Shown: positions 32,673 to 44,411, counted from the stretch's first letter. The stretch is DNA of 64,000 nucleotides from Bos javanicus (GCF_032452875.1 NC_083885.1:34017925-34081924), one strand, 5' to 3'. Notes: generated by a model from the sequence alone, not told the origin. Translations and numbers: made by a program.

Positions 32673-34101
32673 TACAGGCAGACCTTGGAGATACTATGGG
32701 TTCAGTTCCAGACCATTGCAATAAAGCAAATATCACAATAAAGTGAGTCACATGAATTTTTTGGCTTCCAAATGCACATAAAAGTTATGTTATAGTCTAC
32801 TAAATGTACAATAACATTATTTTCTTGGGCTTCAAAATCACTGTGGACAGTGATTGCAGCCATGAAATTCAAAGATGCTTGCTCCTTGGAAGAAGAGCTA
32901 TGACAAACCTAGACAACATATTAAAAAGCAGTGACATCACTTTGCTGACAAAGGTTCATATGGTCAAAGTTATGGTTTTTCCAGTAGCCACGTACAGATA
33001 TGAGAATTGGACCATAAAGAAGGCTGAGCACCAAAGAATTGATACTTTCAAAATATGATTCTGGAGAAGACTCTTGAGAGTCCCTTGTACAGCAAGGAGG
33101 TCAAACCAGTCAATCTTAACGGAAATCAACCCTGAATATTCATTGGAAGGACTGATGCTGAAGCTGAAGCTCCAATACTTTGGCCACCTGATGTGAAGAG
33201 CCAATTCATTGGTAAAGACCCTGATGCTGGGAAAGATTGAAGGCAGGAGAAGGGGATGACAGGATGAAATGGTTGGATGGCATCACTGAGTCAATAGACA
33301 TGAGTTTGAGCGAGCTCTGGGAGATGGTGATGGACAGGGAAGCCTGGCATGCTGCAGTCCATGGGGTCGCAAAGAGTCAGACACGACTTAGCGATTGAAC
33401 AACAACAGATAGCATTATATCTTTTTAAACACTGTACATACTTTAATTTAAAAATACTCTATTGCTAAAAAATGCTAAGCATCATCTGAGCCTTCATGGA
33501 GTCATGCTTTATGCTGGTGGAGGGTCTTACCTCAAGGCTGATGACTATTGACTGATTAGGGTGGTAGTTGCTAATGTTGGGGTGGCCGTGGCAATTTCTT
33601 AAAATAAGACAACAATGAAGTTTGCCACATCAACTACTCTTCCTTTCATGAACCATTTCTCTGTACCACGTGGTACTGTTTCACAGCATTTTACCCACAG
33701 TAGAATTTGTTTCAAAATTGGAGCCAATCCTCTCAAACACTATGCCTGCTTTATCCACTGAGTTTATGTAATATATGAATCCTTTGTTGTCATTTCAACA
33801 ATAGATTAAGTTATCATCTTGTAGGGGCACAATCTGAGGTACCCCAAAACTACTAAAATAGTAACATCAAAGATCACTGATCACCAATCACCAATCACTG
33901 TAAAAAACATAAGGAGAAAGTTGGGAATATTTTAAGAATTACCACAAGGTGACAGAGAGACATGAAGTGAGTGAAGGCTGTTAGAAAAATGCCACCAGCA
34001 GGCTTGCTCAGTGCAGGGTTGCCACAACCTTCAATTTGGGAAAAACACAGTATCCGCAAAGAGCAATCAGGCAAAAGGCAATACAACAAGGCACGCCTGT
34101 A
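32673..34101 (+). mobile_element. Internally deleted Tigger1-like transposon with nested BovB
   Basis: The element runs 32675-34099. Its ends read 'caggcagaccttgg' and, on the other strand, 'caggcgtgccttg'. The TA target duplication is intact at 32673-32674 and 34100-34101. Internal Tigger landmarks are collinear ('ggtggagggtcttacctcaa', 'ataagacaacaatgaagttt', 'atcaaagatcactgatcacc'). Most of the transposase region is absent, so it cannot move itself. Confidence 0.85.
32811..33418 (+). mobile_element. BovB LINE 3' fragment nested in Tigger
   Basis: The body (32821-33408) is a 5'-truncated sense BovB ending 'gcgattgaacaacaac'. The flanks 'ataacattat' (32811-32820) and 'atagcattat' (33409-33418) form an imperfect 10-bp TSD cut from Tigger sequence. 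Short frames retain parts of the BovB ORF C-terminus, with stops. Confidence 0.92.
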
Positions 34102-34164
34102 ACTCTTCACCAAGCAATGGGCTCATTCAAAAATGAGAGAATAACTTAAACAGTATTTGCACAG

Positions 34165-34325
34165 CTAACATTCAGACACAACTTCGTAATGTAGGTTATA
34201 CTGTCAGGCCCATCTTACAGATGGTAAAACTGGGGCTCAAAGAGGCTCGTCAGCTTGTCCAAGGGTGGGTAGCAGAACTGGGATTCAATTTCAGATGCCC
34301 ACATTGTGAATCCATTATTCTTTCT
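34165..34325 (-). repeat. MIR SINE (antisense)
   Basis: 'catcttacagatggtaaaac' followed by 'tggggctcaaagaggctcg' and 'gcagaactgggattcaattt' are antisense MIR blocks. Confidence 0.75.
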
Positions 34326-34329
34326 GATG

Positions 34330-35008
34330 GCGAAATTTTCTTATTAGTCCTTCTCAGACTCCTGAAGAGAAAGTGGGGCTGAGAGAAGAGAATAGCTCAT
34401 TTTCCCAGCTCCCCCAACCCTTCACTTCCAACTGACCTGGCCATCTGGTTTCTCTCAGCATCAGAGACTGGAGCTCATGGGCAGCCTGGAGTAAACGGTT
34501 TACACAGAACATCGCTGTGGACCCGCAGCCTCCACCCTGGCAGAAGAAGGCAGGCTGGAGCCCTGAGTTTCTTCCTGGGGCCTCATCTCATCCATCAGCA
34601 GCTCTCTGGGCGCCTGCCCCTCCTCTCTCTGTGCAAGGCAGAGCTGAGATGCAGGGGAATGCCCTCCCCAGGCCATCCAACACATTCAACTATTCCCAAG
34701 CTGCCACACCTTTGGAGAAAAATCTCCCCAACCTTGTCTGCATCATAAAAAAGTCTTTCCCAATGCAGGGCTTGGCCCAGGCCTCAAGGATCCTGAGAAA
34801 TGCCATGGAATTCAGTTCTCAGTGGATCCGGGCTGTAATGGATGTTGGGGAAGAGACAGATGCGTTCTCACACATGTAAGGAGACATGCTGTGTGGTGCG
34901 TGCCATGTGCTACGAGGGCCACCTCCCACAGACCATTAAGAGATAGACAGTGAAAGGACACGACAACCTCATGAATCTTCAGACATTTAGTCCCACCTAT
35001 TCATTTAA
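34330..35008. other. Unassigned sequence
   Basis: A 120-codon forward frame (34517-34879) is Pro-rich at its start and unlike any family I know. No splice or promoter context supports it. Confidence 0.35.
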
Positions 35009-35223
35009 GATATGAGAAAACTGATACCCAAGGATGAGGGTCTGACCCGAGATGTCTGTGTGATCCAAGCCAATAAGGTCCCAGGCCGAGACTATTGAAG
35101 TTGGAGCTAGAGGAGAAGACTGTGAAGATGAACACCCAGTCAAGGCCAGGACCAGAGTGAAAGAGTGGGGGGCCTTGTGTGAAATGCAAGGAGGCCTCCT
35201 TCTCAGGACCTTCCTATGCAAAT
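35009..35223 (+). repeat. Inverted duplicate, left arm
   Basis: The reverse complement of this segment aligns along its length with 36197-36417. Exact blocks include 28 bp (35183-35210 with 36210-36237) and 24 bp (35095-35118 with 36306-36329). The family is unknown. A tail-like 'tttccaataaatgcc' follows at about 35287, which may mean it belongs to an old dispersed element. Confidence 0.85.
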
Positions 35224-36196
35224 ATATCCATGGGAGGAAAGATGTATGGGGAGAAACTTTCTTCCAATCTGTGGCTACTCCAGTGCTTTCCAATAAATGC
35301 CTTCTATCCCTTTAACCAGAAAGTTGGGTTTCTGTCGCTTGCCACTGGAGAATCCTGGTTAATTATGAAACCTTGCTGTGCCCACCCTCCCTCCCCCACA
35401 TCTGATTCTGCTTTGTGACTTGCCTCAACCCTCTGTCCCTCACCTCTGGCCACTGGCCCTGGGCTCTCTCCAATGCTGCAGGGTCAGGGCCCCTTCCTCC
35501 AGGTCCCATCTCCCTCAGGATCTCCAGAGCTGCCGGGTGGAGCTCCTACAAGCTTGGTGCCCAGGCCCCACCATTAGGGGGCTTAACGACCTAGGGTGAG
35601 CTGAGCAGGAAAGAGGGAGAACACAGAAAAATGCACAAGTCTCAGCTGAGGAAGCAGATGGGCCTGGCTGGAACGCTGGAAGAGTCAGATGTCATCTGAG
35701 CAGAGGGACGCTGTCCTTCACTCTGAGTGACCAGGAAGGCCATGGGAAGGATGAAGAGGTGGAGGGTGCTGAGAACCAGGAGACAAAAGTCTAGAGCTCA
35801 CTCTCTTATGAGAGTAAACTGGAATGCTCTCAAGGACTCTGCCTGTAGATCCCACATTCTGTCCCCTCACAGTCTCTTCCCCTACCTGCTCAGAACTGCA
35901 GGACTGCTGCAGATGGCCTGTGACCTCCTGGACTAAGCTAAAGATTCCACCAGGATGCCCGCGGCCCCCAGCCTCAGCTGCAGACCTGGGCTTCTACCGA
36001 GCCCCAGGGCCCTGCCCACCTTCTCTCGGTTGAAAGGAAGAGATGCAAGAGCCCGTTTCCTGTCTTCTGGGCCTCCCCTCATCTGTGACTAGATGAGATG
36101 CGATGCAGAGGGGAGGCCTGTGAAAGCAGCCATGGGGGAAGCAGGTCTGAAGGCCAAACAGATGATTTGGGTAGTTGTCTCTATACAAACAGACAC
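35224..36196. other. Spacer between inverted duplicate arms
   Basis: Unassigned sequence of 973 bp, G+C-richer around 35440-36060, with no recognised repeat apart from the possible LTR-like tail at 35285-35335. Confidence 0.4.
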
Positions 36197-36417
36197 ACTT
36201 GTATAGAAAGGTCCTGAGAAGGAGGCCTCCTTGCATTCTGCACAAGGCCCTCCCCGCCTCTTTCACTCTGGTCCTCACCTTGGCTGGAAGCTGCGTCTGC
36301 ATAGCCTTCTCCTCTAGCTCCAACTTCAACAATCTCAGCCTGGGACCCTGTTCACTTGGATCACATGGAATCCTCTCAGGTAAGTTCATCATCCTCAGCT
36401 CTCAGTTTTCTCATATC
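36197..36417 (-). repeat. Inverted duplicate, right arm
   Basis: This is the reverse-orientation partner of 35009-35223, with the same block order. Similarity stops abruptly after 'ctcatatc' at 36417 and before 'cttgtatag' at about 36197. Confidence 0.85.
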
Positions 36418-36980
36418 CAAACCCCCAGACTATTTGCCCACATGGCTTCCATCTTGGCCTGATGTTGGCAGGAATCCAGCATCTCAGCCTGCAGGACACT
36501 GGGAAGGAGCATTTGTCATCTCTGTTCTCCTTAAAAGGATGGATGGATTTTCCTCAATCAGGCACATGTGACACAGCTGGCGAGTTGGGGGTTGGTGTGG
36601 AGAACCAGCCAGCAGCGACCAGTGGCAGGACAGAACTTTCAGCCCAGGAAGAGCTTAGTGTTTGAAATCACACATCACAAATTACATTCCCTTTACATTT
36701 GCCTGTGGAGGCAAAACTTTCCCCCTTTATCTTTCCTAAAGTAGATTCCAGGAGCTGGCCCTAGTGAGGTCCACATTTAAGTCAGGGTGAGAGTAGGTGT
36801 CAGCAGCCGCTGGGTACCCAGTGAGATGAAGACATGGAACGGGCTGTCTCCAGGCAAGGGACCAGGAGAGAAATAGAGAGCTGAGATGGCAAGGGGCGAG
36901 CAGAGAGCAATGGCAGCAGAAAAGGGAAGCAGGATCCGCCACTGCTGGATCAAGCTAGAATTTGCAGAGCCAACTTCAGA
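36418..36980. other. Unassigned sequence
   Basis: Nothing recognised. Confidence 0.35.
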
Positions 36981-36984
36981 CAGA

Positions 36985-37215
36985 ACCGTGGGCTCTGGAG
37001 TCTTGTCCCAGGGTACAGATCCTGGTGTGCCCTCTAGTTACTGTGCTGTGACCATGTGTGAGGTCCTCAACATCTCTGAACTTGAGTTTGCTTATCGGTA
37101 AAATGGCACCTACTTTCTAGGACTGCTGTGGGCACTGAAAGAGCTGACAGGCGTGTGACCATGGGCACAGCCTCTGGCACACAGCAAGCATGCTACTCCA
37201 CCTGAACATAATCAT
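36985..37215 (+). repeat. MIR SINE, near full length (sense)
   Basis: 'gggctctggagtcttgtccc', 'gctgtgaccatgtgtgaggt', 'gcttatcggtaaaatggcac' and 'agcctctggcacacagcaag' run in MIR order. Confidence 0.8.
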
Positions 37216-37560
37216 CACTCTGCCAGGGACTTCTGTGAGATTCAGTGGTAGTGAAGGCAGGTGGACAGAGAAGCCTGGGTCCAGGTCTCTCTCATGATCC
37301 CAACATATTACCTTTGCATCGATGAGTTTAACTGAGTCACAGATGACCCCCTACCTTGACAGACAAAATCAAGAACTCTATCAAGGCAGAACAGCACGGC
37401 ATAAACATTTCACCTTCCCTTGTGCCAGTAATAAATAACTAGAATATTACTCACAGATATGCAGATGTCCAGACCAACTAACCTTAAGCCTGCAGAAGTC
37501 AGTGTTAGGTTTGCCCTGGTTTTCCTCAGGCCTGAGGCTTCTGTACACAGGCTCAGGCCT
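37216..37560. other. Unassigned sequence
   Basis: Nothing recognised. Confidence 0.35.
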
Positions 37561-37564
37561 GCAT

Positions 37565-37832
37565 TATCTTTGTTATTGTTGTTGTTCAGTCACCAAGTCG
37601 TGTCCAACTCTCCTTGACCCCATGGACTGAAGCACACCAGGCTTCCCTGTCCCTCACCATCTCCCGGAGTTTGCCCAAGTTCATGTCCATTGAGTCAGTG
37701 ATGCCATCCAACCATTTCATCCTCTGTCACCCTCTTCTCCTTCTGCCTTCAATCTTTCCCAGCATCAGGGTCTTTTCCAGTGAGTCAGCTGTTCACATTA
37801 AGTGGCCAAAGTATTGGAGCTCCAGTTTCATA
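37565..37832 (-). mobile_element. BovB LINE 3' fragment (antisense)
   Basis: The left end is 'ttgttgttcagtcaccaagt'. It runs through 'cagcatcagggtcttttcca' to 'ccaaagtattggagctccag'. It is 5'-truncated; no clear TSD. Confidence 0.92.
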
Positions 37833-37834
37833 CA

Positions 37835-38749
37835 TCATGTGAAATTAAGGTTCTGCTGCTTTTAGAAAGACAACCAAAAAGTCTGAAAACCACCACTCTA
37901 GGTAATAGTGTCTCTGGGTGCAGGTGGCCACCTTTGAGACCCCCTAGACGTCAGGTGTCTCCAGAGGGAAACTGCCTCTTCAAGAACAGAGGGGCTAGGG
38001 GAGGTGAACAGGAAGGAAAATGACTAAAATAAGGCCAAGTTCCACTTTTGATACATGTAGGTAATAAGCACTGAATGCATGATGTAATTACTCATTTTAA
38101 GAGATCTTACTTTCCCACCTACAGGCCATTGCTTTCAACTTTACAAAGCCAAAACTGAGTTCATGGAGAGAGAGAGAATGTGTGTTTCATGGACCAAAAT
38201 CTTTGAAAATGCATTTAAAAAAAAGAGAGTAAGGTCGTTAGATATGACTAGCCAGGCACTGACAGAGGAGTAAGAAAGGGGACCCTGCCAGAGAGCTCAC
38301 ACACACCAACTTGTGGTTTCTCTCAGGCAAGAAGTGGGAATCTCCCCCTCTCCTGGCACTCCTGAGATTCCTCCTACAGAAATAGGTGCCAACGGGGGCA
38401 AGCAGGGCTGGTAAGAAGACACCTTCAGTAAAAAGAGGGAAAATATCTGCTTTAGGGCCCACACTCACTGTCCAGACCCAGGGCTCTTTTAGCATCAGGA
38501 TGCACTGAAGTATAACATTTAAGAGCCTTAGATGCAGAGAGCAGAAAACTGCTAGAGGGCAGCTGACCCACGAGGAAATCTCCTGAATGCCACCCTTTCA
38601 GCACCTGTTTGCCTTGAAAATATCATGTTTATTTTTAGTAGGAATACTGGGGAGAAGAGTCCTTTTAACTACTTAATTTCTGTGCTTTCTTAAAAGAACT
38701 TTTTAAAACCTCAATATTTTAAAATTATTCTTCAGCACATTTGTACCAG
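37835..38749. other. Unassigned sequence
   Basis: A/T-rich towards 38600-38740. No repeat recognised. Confidence 0.35.
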
Positions 38750-38767
38750 GTGTGTGTGTGTGTATGT

Positions 38768-38800
<33 letters not shown>
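38750..38800 (+). repeat. (TG)n microsatellite, interrupted
   Basis: About 25 TG units with TA and TT interruptions. Confidence 0.95.
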
Positions 38801-38801
<1 letters not shown>

Positions 38802-38850
38802 AAACTATAAAAACAAAAACCAACTAACTTTTTTTAAAAAGGGATTTACT

Positions 38851-39145
38851 AGACAGTTACAGGAGAAGGCAATGGCAACCCACTCCAGTACTATTGCCTG
38901 GAAAACCCCATGGACGGAGGAGCCTGGTAGGCTGCAGTCCATGGGGTCCCTAAAAGTCGGGCACGACTGAGCAACTTCACTTTCACTTTTCACTTTCATG
39001 CATTGGAGAAGGAAATGGCAACCCACTCCAGTGTTCTTGCCTGGAGAATCCCAGGGACAGAGGAGCCTAGTGGGCTGCCATCTGTGGGGTCACACAGTCA
39101 GACACGACTGAAGCGATGCAGCAGCAGCAGCAGCAGACAGCTGCA
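38851..39145 (+). mobile_element. BOV-A2 SINE with imperfect TSD
   Basis: The dimer spans 38862-39134 with an (AGC)n tail. The flanks 'agacagttaca' (38851-38861) and 'agacagctgca' (39135-39145) differ at two positions. Confidence 0.92.
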
Positions 39146-40100
39146 AGGTCACTCACAGAATCAGGAGCAAAACCAATAATGTATAACGCCTTGGGAAGGA
39201 CAGGAACTAAGTGGCTCCTGAGTGCCAACTGGCGGCTTATCTTTCTAGAATGCTGGAAGATTACGAGTGGTTTTGCTCCCTTCCCCCAATTTTGGGTAGA
39301 ATGATTGACAGTTCCCCACAAAGGTATTAAATGAAGTGGAGATAATTCAATTCCTCCAAAAGAAAAAAAATCACATTTATGTTTTGACAGTTTACCATTT
39401 ATGTGTCTTTTTCATGTAAGAAAAGTATTCAAACAAAGCTTTTTCAGTCAAACTCCCAAACTGCTGGGAAAAGCTGGGCATTCTATTGAAATAACAGTGG
39501 AGGGGCTTGTGAGAGGCTTGTATTCTTTCTTTTTAAATCTCATTCCATCTTAATACAAACTCTGGATTAGATACTGATTAATGTGGTACTAAGGGCTGCT
39601 GTTAAGCAGCTGTATGTCAGCAATCATCTCTGGCCACATTTAAATGATAAAGCATGGTGGGATTAACTGCACTTTTGAAGATTACCTCTTTATAAAAGTG
39701 TAAGTAAACTGGAGGTGTGCTCCAGGGGTGTCACCACCTCCTGTTTACTATCCACTGTGATTCTAGGAATTACAGCAAGGCTGGGCTCAAGCTGATGAAT
39801 TCGGATGGGATTCATCCTTGTTTAACAAGGACAGAATTTGCTTTGTTTAACAAGGCGTTTTGAGACCTGGGATTTCCAGAGCCAATTTCCAGAGTGACAA
39901 CCAAGCACTTCTTAGGGTCACACCAGGCAAGAAACTTGGCTGAACCTGGGGATGGGCTTGGCCTTCTGCCCTAGAGGAACATGATCAGGTGAGTAGGGCC
40001 CACGGACACCCCTCCTGCAGAGTACATAGCCCAGCAGACCTTTGCTGTCTGGAAGGTCTTGGTTCATCCGCCTGCCCATTCACTGGGGACAAAAAGAAGG
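39146..40100. other. Repeat-free block with candidate enhancer character
   Basis: No repeat recognised. The 39380-39720 part is A/T-rich unique DNA with 'ggatta' (39564-39569), 'ctgattaatg' and 'aagcagctgt' (an E-box CAGCTG). Regulatory function is inference. Confidence 0.35.
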
Positions 40101-40101
40101 A

Positions 40102-40304
40102 ACAGGAGCTTCCCTGGTGGCTCAGCTGGTAAAGGATCCCCCTACAATGCAGGAGACCTGGGTTCGATCCCTGGGTTGGGAAGATTCCCTGGAGAAGGGA
40201 ACGGCTACCCACTCCAGTATTCTGGCCTGGAGAATTCCATGGACTGTATAGTCCATGGGGTTGCAAAGAGTCAGACACGACTGAGCGCTTTCACACACAG
40301 GAGC
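40102..40304 (+). mobile_element. Bov-tA SINE with short TSD
   Basis: The head is 'gcttccctggtggctcagct', with the box-B-like 'gggttcgatccctgggttgg' and a Bov-A body lacking a few bases near its end. 'acaggagc' repeats at 40102-40109 and 40297-40304. Confidence 0.9.
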
Positions 40305-40399
40305 CAACAGGGAGGGAAACTGACCATCACTGGATTTCTAATAGGGTGCAAGAATTGATTTTTGGCTTTTGGGGGGTTCTTGACTATAGAAACATTAAT

Positions 40400-41210
40400 A
40401 GGAAAAGAAAAACACAAAAAATATTTTGGAAAATACTGAAGAAAATACAGTTGAAAAACAAAATTACCCATAATGCTTAGAGAAAGTCATCAGCATTTTC
40501 AGATATTCGCTTTAGGCTTCCCCTGGTGGGGGCTGTTGGGGGTAGGGGGGACGTTGCAGGTGTGTCATCCAAGTTGTTACCAATATGTTCCATGAAACAA
40601 ATGGGGAATAAATAACTAAATTTATGTACATAATTAGGGTCATAATATATGCACATTTTTGCATTCTGCAATTTTCACTTAACATGATATTGTATTTCCC
40701 CATGTCATTCCAGGCTTCAAAAACATTTTAAGAACTTGTAGTTTGATTATAAAAGGAATACAGCCCCTGGTGGAAAAACTTGGCAGCATACAAATAGAAA
40801 TTTTGCCCTAAATAGCTCACCAAAAGACCATTAACACTGTTTGCATTTTCTTATGGTCCGTGTACTCACTCCTATTCATAGATTTGCATACCTGAATACA
40901 TATGCATATATTCACATACTTTTACATACATGTATTTATATAACTTTGCACCCTCCTTTGTCACTTACATTATGTGGTGAGTTGCTCTTGTGACTTAGGA
41001 CTTACACGTTGTTTATAAAACCTCAGCATAGTGACAAACTAATACTGAATTATAAAGTAATACTGCATTTTGCCTCCCTAATACCCAATTTGGGGACATT
41101 TCGGTTGTTCCTAATGTTTCACATGACAAATAATGCTGAAAAGAACATCTCTCCACATGACACTTTATGTCTGTTGCTAATGTTTCCTGGAAATGTGGAA
41201 AATTAATTAA
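40400..41210. repeat. Probable old LINE 3' end, similar to 24001-24430
   Basis: 'aaaacaaaattacccataat', 'aattttcacttaacatgata', 'tatttccccatgtcattcca' and 'caaataatgctgaaaagaac' follow the layout of an old mammalian LINE tail. A G-rich patch ('ggtgggggctgttggggg', 40525-40542) interrupts it. Confidence 0.45.
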
Positions 41211-41814
41211 AAATTTGGCTCAGTTTTATGTTAGACTTAAAAGGCTGTCTTTGCTACCTACCCCCAGTGCATTTAATGAAGACTGAAATTCTCATCAAGT
41301 AAGGCAAATGGTTCCTGTTTTGATAGAATCCTTCCAGGGACGGGGCACTCACTACCATATGAGTCAGGTCCTCCCATATTTGGGTGTCACGAACATTTAA
41401 AGGTCCTTCATCAAAACAGACTTCGATGCTATGGAGAAACTACATACTGCGGACATGGGGCATTAGTTAATTCCTTTTGGGTTCTTCAAAGAGCTTCAGA
41501 CATTTCTCTACAACCCCCTCCTCTAGGCTAGTAGAGGAGTTTGAGTTTCCTTCATTTGAGTTTCCAAGTCATTTGAGTTTCCTTCCAAAGCCTGGCTATT
41601 GGGGCCCCTCCCCACCATGGATCCTTTCCTCTGGCATTCCCCGATGCCCTCATCCCTCTTCCAGAGAGGCCCAGCCTTTCAGGGTGACTCGTTCACTCTT
41701 TCTCCAACTAGCAGGTACCTGGGGAAATGATTCTTAATCCCTCTGTAACTGATACAGTGTAGACATGTCACAGCCACACGGTGGGGACAGTAGCCGCACC
41801 ATGGTTAAGCTCAC
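41211..41814. other. Unassigned sequence with a minisatellite-like triplet
   Basis: 'ttgagtttcc' occurs three times at 41541-41582, with about 16-18 bp spacing. The remainder is unrecognised. Confidence 0.45.
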
Positions 41815-41960
41815 CAACCACCTTTGTCCCAGGACTGTCCCAGTTCTCGGTTCTGCTCCATCCCTCATCAGCTGTGTGATTGTGGGCATGTTCCTGAACC
41901 TCTCTTGGCCACCGAGGTTGCAGAAAGCATGAAGTGAGATGATGATGCAAATGCTGAGCT
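41815..41960 (+). repeat. MIR SINE (sense)
   Basis: 'cagctgtgtgattgtgggca' followed by 'tgttcctgaacctctcttgg' is the sense MIR core. Confidence 0.75.
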
Positions 41961-43120
41961 CAGGTCAGCATTTGTGCCTGTTTGGTGACAAATTCTCCAC
42001 CTGGGCAAGCTCAGAGCAACATGGAGGAAACATGCTGTTCAATGGGCTCCTTAGACTTTACTATGGCAAACTCTCTGGTCCAAGGAGTCTGGGAGCCCAG
42101 CATTCTGGGTTAAGTGCCCTGTGGCTTTGAATGTGCCCACAGGCTGCTGTAACAGTGGGGAAGACCATGATGCGGAGCTGACCAGGCAGGACTGATGTGC
42201 CCAGAGCTGTTTATCTGGGGCATCCCTGCTGGGGATATGGGGCCTGTAAGTCAGACATGCCCAGTAAGTGGGGAGGCTTCAGGCAGGGGTGGTTCAGGTC
42301 ACCCACTCAGCTTTGCTTCTCAGGAGCTGAGCAGTTTGTACAGAGTCATGTGTATGCATATGCACACGTGCACTCATGAGTGCATGCATGCACGCACACA
42401 CACGCATACACATCCTTTTCAGAAGGAAGTTCCCAGCCCTGAGATCTCAAGACCTAGGATCAGCTCTGGAAATGGAACAGATAAAAATTCAAATATAAGA
42501 ACAAAACAGAAGAAAATAGGCTTTGGTTTAGCATTCCAAAATAAATGGCACTTTTGCATGCTTCAGCAATTTGGTCAGAAACCAACATGTCTGTGAGGTC
42601 TGATTAAGATATAATTTTAGGGGAGGAATGAAGGAGACGTTGGAACTGCTCTGGTGGCTACAGGGATGAGTCCTGCCGCTGCCCACTACCCCCAGTTGTG
42701 ATCTGGGGTCAGATAACAACCATGAAAGAAGCAGCTGCTGTGGGCCTGGGATGTCTCTGTGAAGTCATCAGGTCCACAGCTCAGGTGACATCAGGGATAA
42801 GCCATGTAAGGAGGGAGGCTAGTTGATTAGATTTCATTAACTCGAGCTTCTGGATGGCGCTCATGAGATATCAGTCAACAGAGGCATTAAAATGTCTTTC
42901 AAACATTGTTTCAAGCATTGATTTTCACTTTCTCCCTGCTGTTTTTGTGGCTATTATTGCTGCTGAGCTGCTAAGATGCCAGTTTCATTGTTGTCTGTGC
43001 TCTGGGGTAACATAAGTCTAACAAAAGATGCCTATCGCGAGCTTCAGCAAATCCACCAACCCCTCTGCCTTCACAAGGTCATTCATTCTGTGAGAAGGGC
43101 CATCCCTCCCCTACTCTGAG
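41961..43120. other. Repeat-poor sequence with alternating purine-pyrimidine tract
   Basis: A purine-pyrimidine alternating tract lies at about 42350-42412. Unique A/T-rich DNA at 42850-43000 ('aacattgtttcaagcattga') could be conserved. No repeat otherwise. Confidence 0.4.
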
Positions 43121-43124
43121 TAAA

Positions 43125-43300
43125 CTCCTATTCATCCTTTGAAACCCGTTTGAGGAAACCTAGGCGTCATCCATCTCTGAGAATTCCTCCATCTCACAGC
43201 CCATCACCAGGTCTCATTCTTCTCACAGCCCAAATCCTTTCCCTCCCCCTCCATCCCCACCACATGGATGCCAGCTTTCATCATCTCTCCCCAAGATACA
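43125..43300 (+). repeat. Possible L2 LINE (sense)
   Basis: 'actcctattcatcctttgaa' and 'acccgtttgaggaaacctag' resemble the L2 3' region. Confidence 0.4.
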
Positions 43301-43394
43301 GCTGGCCACCTCTGTGTACCAAGTAAATAGGAAACCAAGTATGTCACAAATGTAACCCTAATTCATCCCCCTAGCCGTGCTGTGCGCCTCATGC

Positions 43395-43560
43395 AAGAGA
43401 TGAGTAAACCATGGGCGTGTAGACCCATCACTGACGGTCCAGTGACCTTGGGCAGCTTTCTCTCTCCCTTCTGGGCCTCAGCTTTCTCATGTACAAAGTT
43501 GGGCTACATTGTCTCTGAGATCCCTTGTAGTTCTAAAACTCCACATCTCACAGTTCCTTC
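43395..43560 (+). repeat. MIR SINE (sense)
   Basis: 'ggtccagtgaccttgggcag' followed by 'gggcctcagctttctcatgt' is sense MIR. Confidence 0.75.
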
Positions 43561-43939
43561 CTTTAAAAAAAAAATGCCCCCAGTGGGATCGTATTTTCAG
43601 TTTTATATTTGGAATGGGGAACATTTCCAGATAAACATGGATCAAGTGGACGACATGACAGGAGAGGGAAGGGCCCAGCAGGAAACAGTTGAAGGAGTAG
43701 GTATCACCCGGTTTTGTGGCCGGGAAGCTTGGAGTGGAAGGGGTGACATCACAATAGCTTACACCCCTTTGAAAGAAGGTCACGTGCAAGAGGCCACACA
43801 TGCCTACTCTTCCTTCAGAAATCGGATCCGAACTAATCATAGGAACTTTCCAACAGGTATGTTTCAATTGAATTTATAAATAACCTTCTAGATCTGTACT
43901 CCTGATAGACAAAAGGGCATGAGCCTTAGAAATAAAAAG

Positions 43940-44180
43940 ACCAGGTAAAATAAAATGGCTCTGCCACCTCTGAAGACCGTCTTCTTGAATTCCTAAGCCT
44001 CAGTTGTCTCATCTGTAAAATGGGGCTAAAAGTAAACCTACCACAGGGGGATTATGGTGAGAAATAGAACACTCAGTATTCGTGATGTGTTAAGCACAGT
44101 GCTGGCAATCACAACTAGGTGTAGTTATTATTATTTATATTATTACTATCATTATAGTTATCATTAACTTTTAGCAAAAA
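43940..44180 (+). repeat. MIR SINE, near full length (sense)
   Basis: 'aagcctcagttgtctcatct', 'gtaaaatggggctaaaagta', 'taagcacagtgctggcaatc' and a terminal TTATTATT tract are in MIR order. Confidence 0.8.
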
Positions 44181-44411
44181 AAAATAAGAAGACCATTTTT
44201 TTCTCATGGTCACTTAAATGTCCACACTGAGGTGAGTCCCTCCTTCACAAGCAAGTGGAGGTCACCCCTCCCCTGCGAAGCCCCTTTGGCAATAACAGAC
44301 ATGACCTCTAAACAGGCCCCAGAGAAGCATGGCCGGACCTTACTGCCAAAGTCAGATCTGCTAGGAATCCTAATTCATGTGACACATCCAAGCAATCCAT
44401 CCACTTTTTGA

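Noticed and set aside
34517..34879. 120-codon Pro-rich forward frame
   Set aside because: No family resemblance, no exon signals that I can support, and G+C-richer DNA makes such frames common.
41541..41582. CRISPR-like repeated units
   Set aside because: Three short degenerate copies with no regular spacer, in a mammalian genome; a small minisatellite-like repeat.
43382..43879. 165-codon forward frame
   Set aside because: Its first third is a MIR and the rest has no recognisable domain, start context or splice support.
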